Made by a program: the position numbers and the translations under genes. Below the pieces are notes generated by a model. It saw only the letters and a list, made by a program, of their open reading frames with translations, did no database searches and was not told the DNA's origin. DNA of 5,213 bases, taken from contig DFZI01000034.1 in assembly GCA_002383665.1 (NCBI GenBank), positions 4,090 through 9,302 of the forward strand, read 5' to 3'. The DNA comes from Dehalococcoidia bacterium UBA4060 (GTDB lineage: Bacteria > Chloroflexota > Dehalococcoidia > GIF9 > UBA5629). Shown piece by piece: positions 4,786-5,213 of this stretch (position 1 is its first letter; every line of letters starts with the position of its first letter).

Positions 4786-5213
4786 ATGTTCAAAACCCGT
4801 ATGACCGAGCTTTTTGGCATCAAGCACCCGATTATGCTGGCAGGTATGAACTGGATCACAGAGCCCGACCTGGTGGCTGCGGTATCCAATTCAGGCGGAC
4901 TGGGCATACTGGCCATTGCGCGCTGCACACCTGATGAGACACACAAGCTGATCAGGGAAGTCAGGGAGAAAACGGATAAGCCGTTCGGCATAAACCAGAT
5001 ATTGATCGGGCCCAATGCCAAGGAAAACATCGAAGCTGCCATAGAGGAGAAGGTGCCTTTGATCAACTACTCACTGGGCAAGCCCTGGTTTATCGACCAG
5101 GTGCACGCATATGGTGGCAAAGTCATGGGCACTATTGCCGTCGCCAAGCATGCTGCCAGAGCAGCACAGCTTGGATGTGATGCCTTGGTGGTTACGGGTC
5201 ATGAGGCAGCCGC
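4786..5213 (+). CDS. nitronate monooxygenase / 2-nitropropane dioxygenase family protein (N-terminal part, runs off right edge)
   Basis: The first 142 residues of an FMN-dependent TIM-barrel protein, starting at ATG 4786 after AAGGAGGAG; full-length relatives have about 310-360 residues. Family landmarks are the first strand GIKHPIMLAGM (11-21), the glycine loop SGGLGIL (36-42), FGIN (67-70) in the flavin site, and AAQLGCDALVVTGHEA (126-141), which leads into the strand carrying the catalytic His region. These proteins oxidise alkyl nitronates; many members close to fatty-acid genes have no tested substrate, and some FabK-like relatives reduce enoyl-ACP. Nothing seen here separates these options, because the C-terminal part is missing. 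It follows the crotonase and its relic on the same strand but has its own extended -10 promoter, so it may be transcribed independently as well as by read-through. Confidence 0.88.
   Translation, partial: MFKTRMTELFGIKHPIMLAGMNWITEPDLVAAVSNSGGLGILAIARCTPDETHKLIREVREKTDKPFGINQILIGPNAKENIEAAIEEKVPLINYSLGKPWFIDQVHAYGGKVMGTIAVAKHAARAAQLGCDALVVTGHEAA

Noticed and set aside
4641..5066. 141-codon minus-strand ORF
   Set aside because: It is antisense to the nitronate monooxygenase-like gene and the crotonase relic, both of which show family motifs on the plus strand.

Overview
The window is 5.2 kb of bacterial DNA with short intergenic gaps, strong Shine-Dalgarno sequences and frequent AGG arginine codons. 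The gene content (two four-cysteine-rich ferredoxin-like proteins, a crotonase-fold enzyme, a TetR repressor, a nitronate monooxygenase-type flavoprotein and a multi-PAS sensor) suggests an anaerobe with acyl-CoA or aromatic-acid metabolism. Dehalococcoidia-like Chloroflexota or Desulfobacterota are plausible, but this is a guess from style and content, since no marker gene is present. No RNA gene, insertion sequence or CRISPR array was seen.

Layout. (1) Positions 1-1211, minus strand: N-terminal part of a sensor with at least three PAS domains in tandem; its output domain lies beyond the left edge. (2) Positions 1212-1512: a divergent, apparently non-coding gap. (3) Positions 1513-2887, plus strand: a tight three-gene operon, consisting of a dicluster Fe-S protein with an extra Cys motif and a doubtful start, a small dicluster ferredoxin starting on the previous stop codon, and a 204-residue protein of unknown function with a Cys-rich C-terminal half. 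A stem-loop followed by a T-run ends the operon and overlaps the 3' end of the next, convergent gene. (4) Positions 2895-3569, minus strand: a TetR-family regulator. (5) Positions 3570-3834: a regulatory region with a perfect consensus sigma-70 promoter pointing right and, just downstream, a 35-bp imperfect inverted repeat placed where a repressor could block both directions. (6) Positions 3835-4632: an enoyl-CoA hydratase/isomerase family protein whose active site looks more isomerase-like than hydratase-like. (7) Positions 4636-4719: a decayed C-terminal tail of a second crotonase, in the same frame, which appears to be a gene relic. (8) Position 4786 to the right edge: the N-terminal part of a nitronate monooxygenase-family protein with its own extended -10 promoter.

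Working model (inference). The TetR protein represses itself and the crotonase, and perhaps responds to an acyl-CoA. The three-gene Fe-S operon looks like an electron-transfer module, but its redox partner is not in the window. The points most worth a second look are the unassigned 204-residue protein with its ferredoxin partners, the crotonase relic, and the operator/promoter arrangement.
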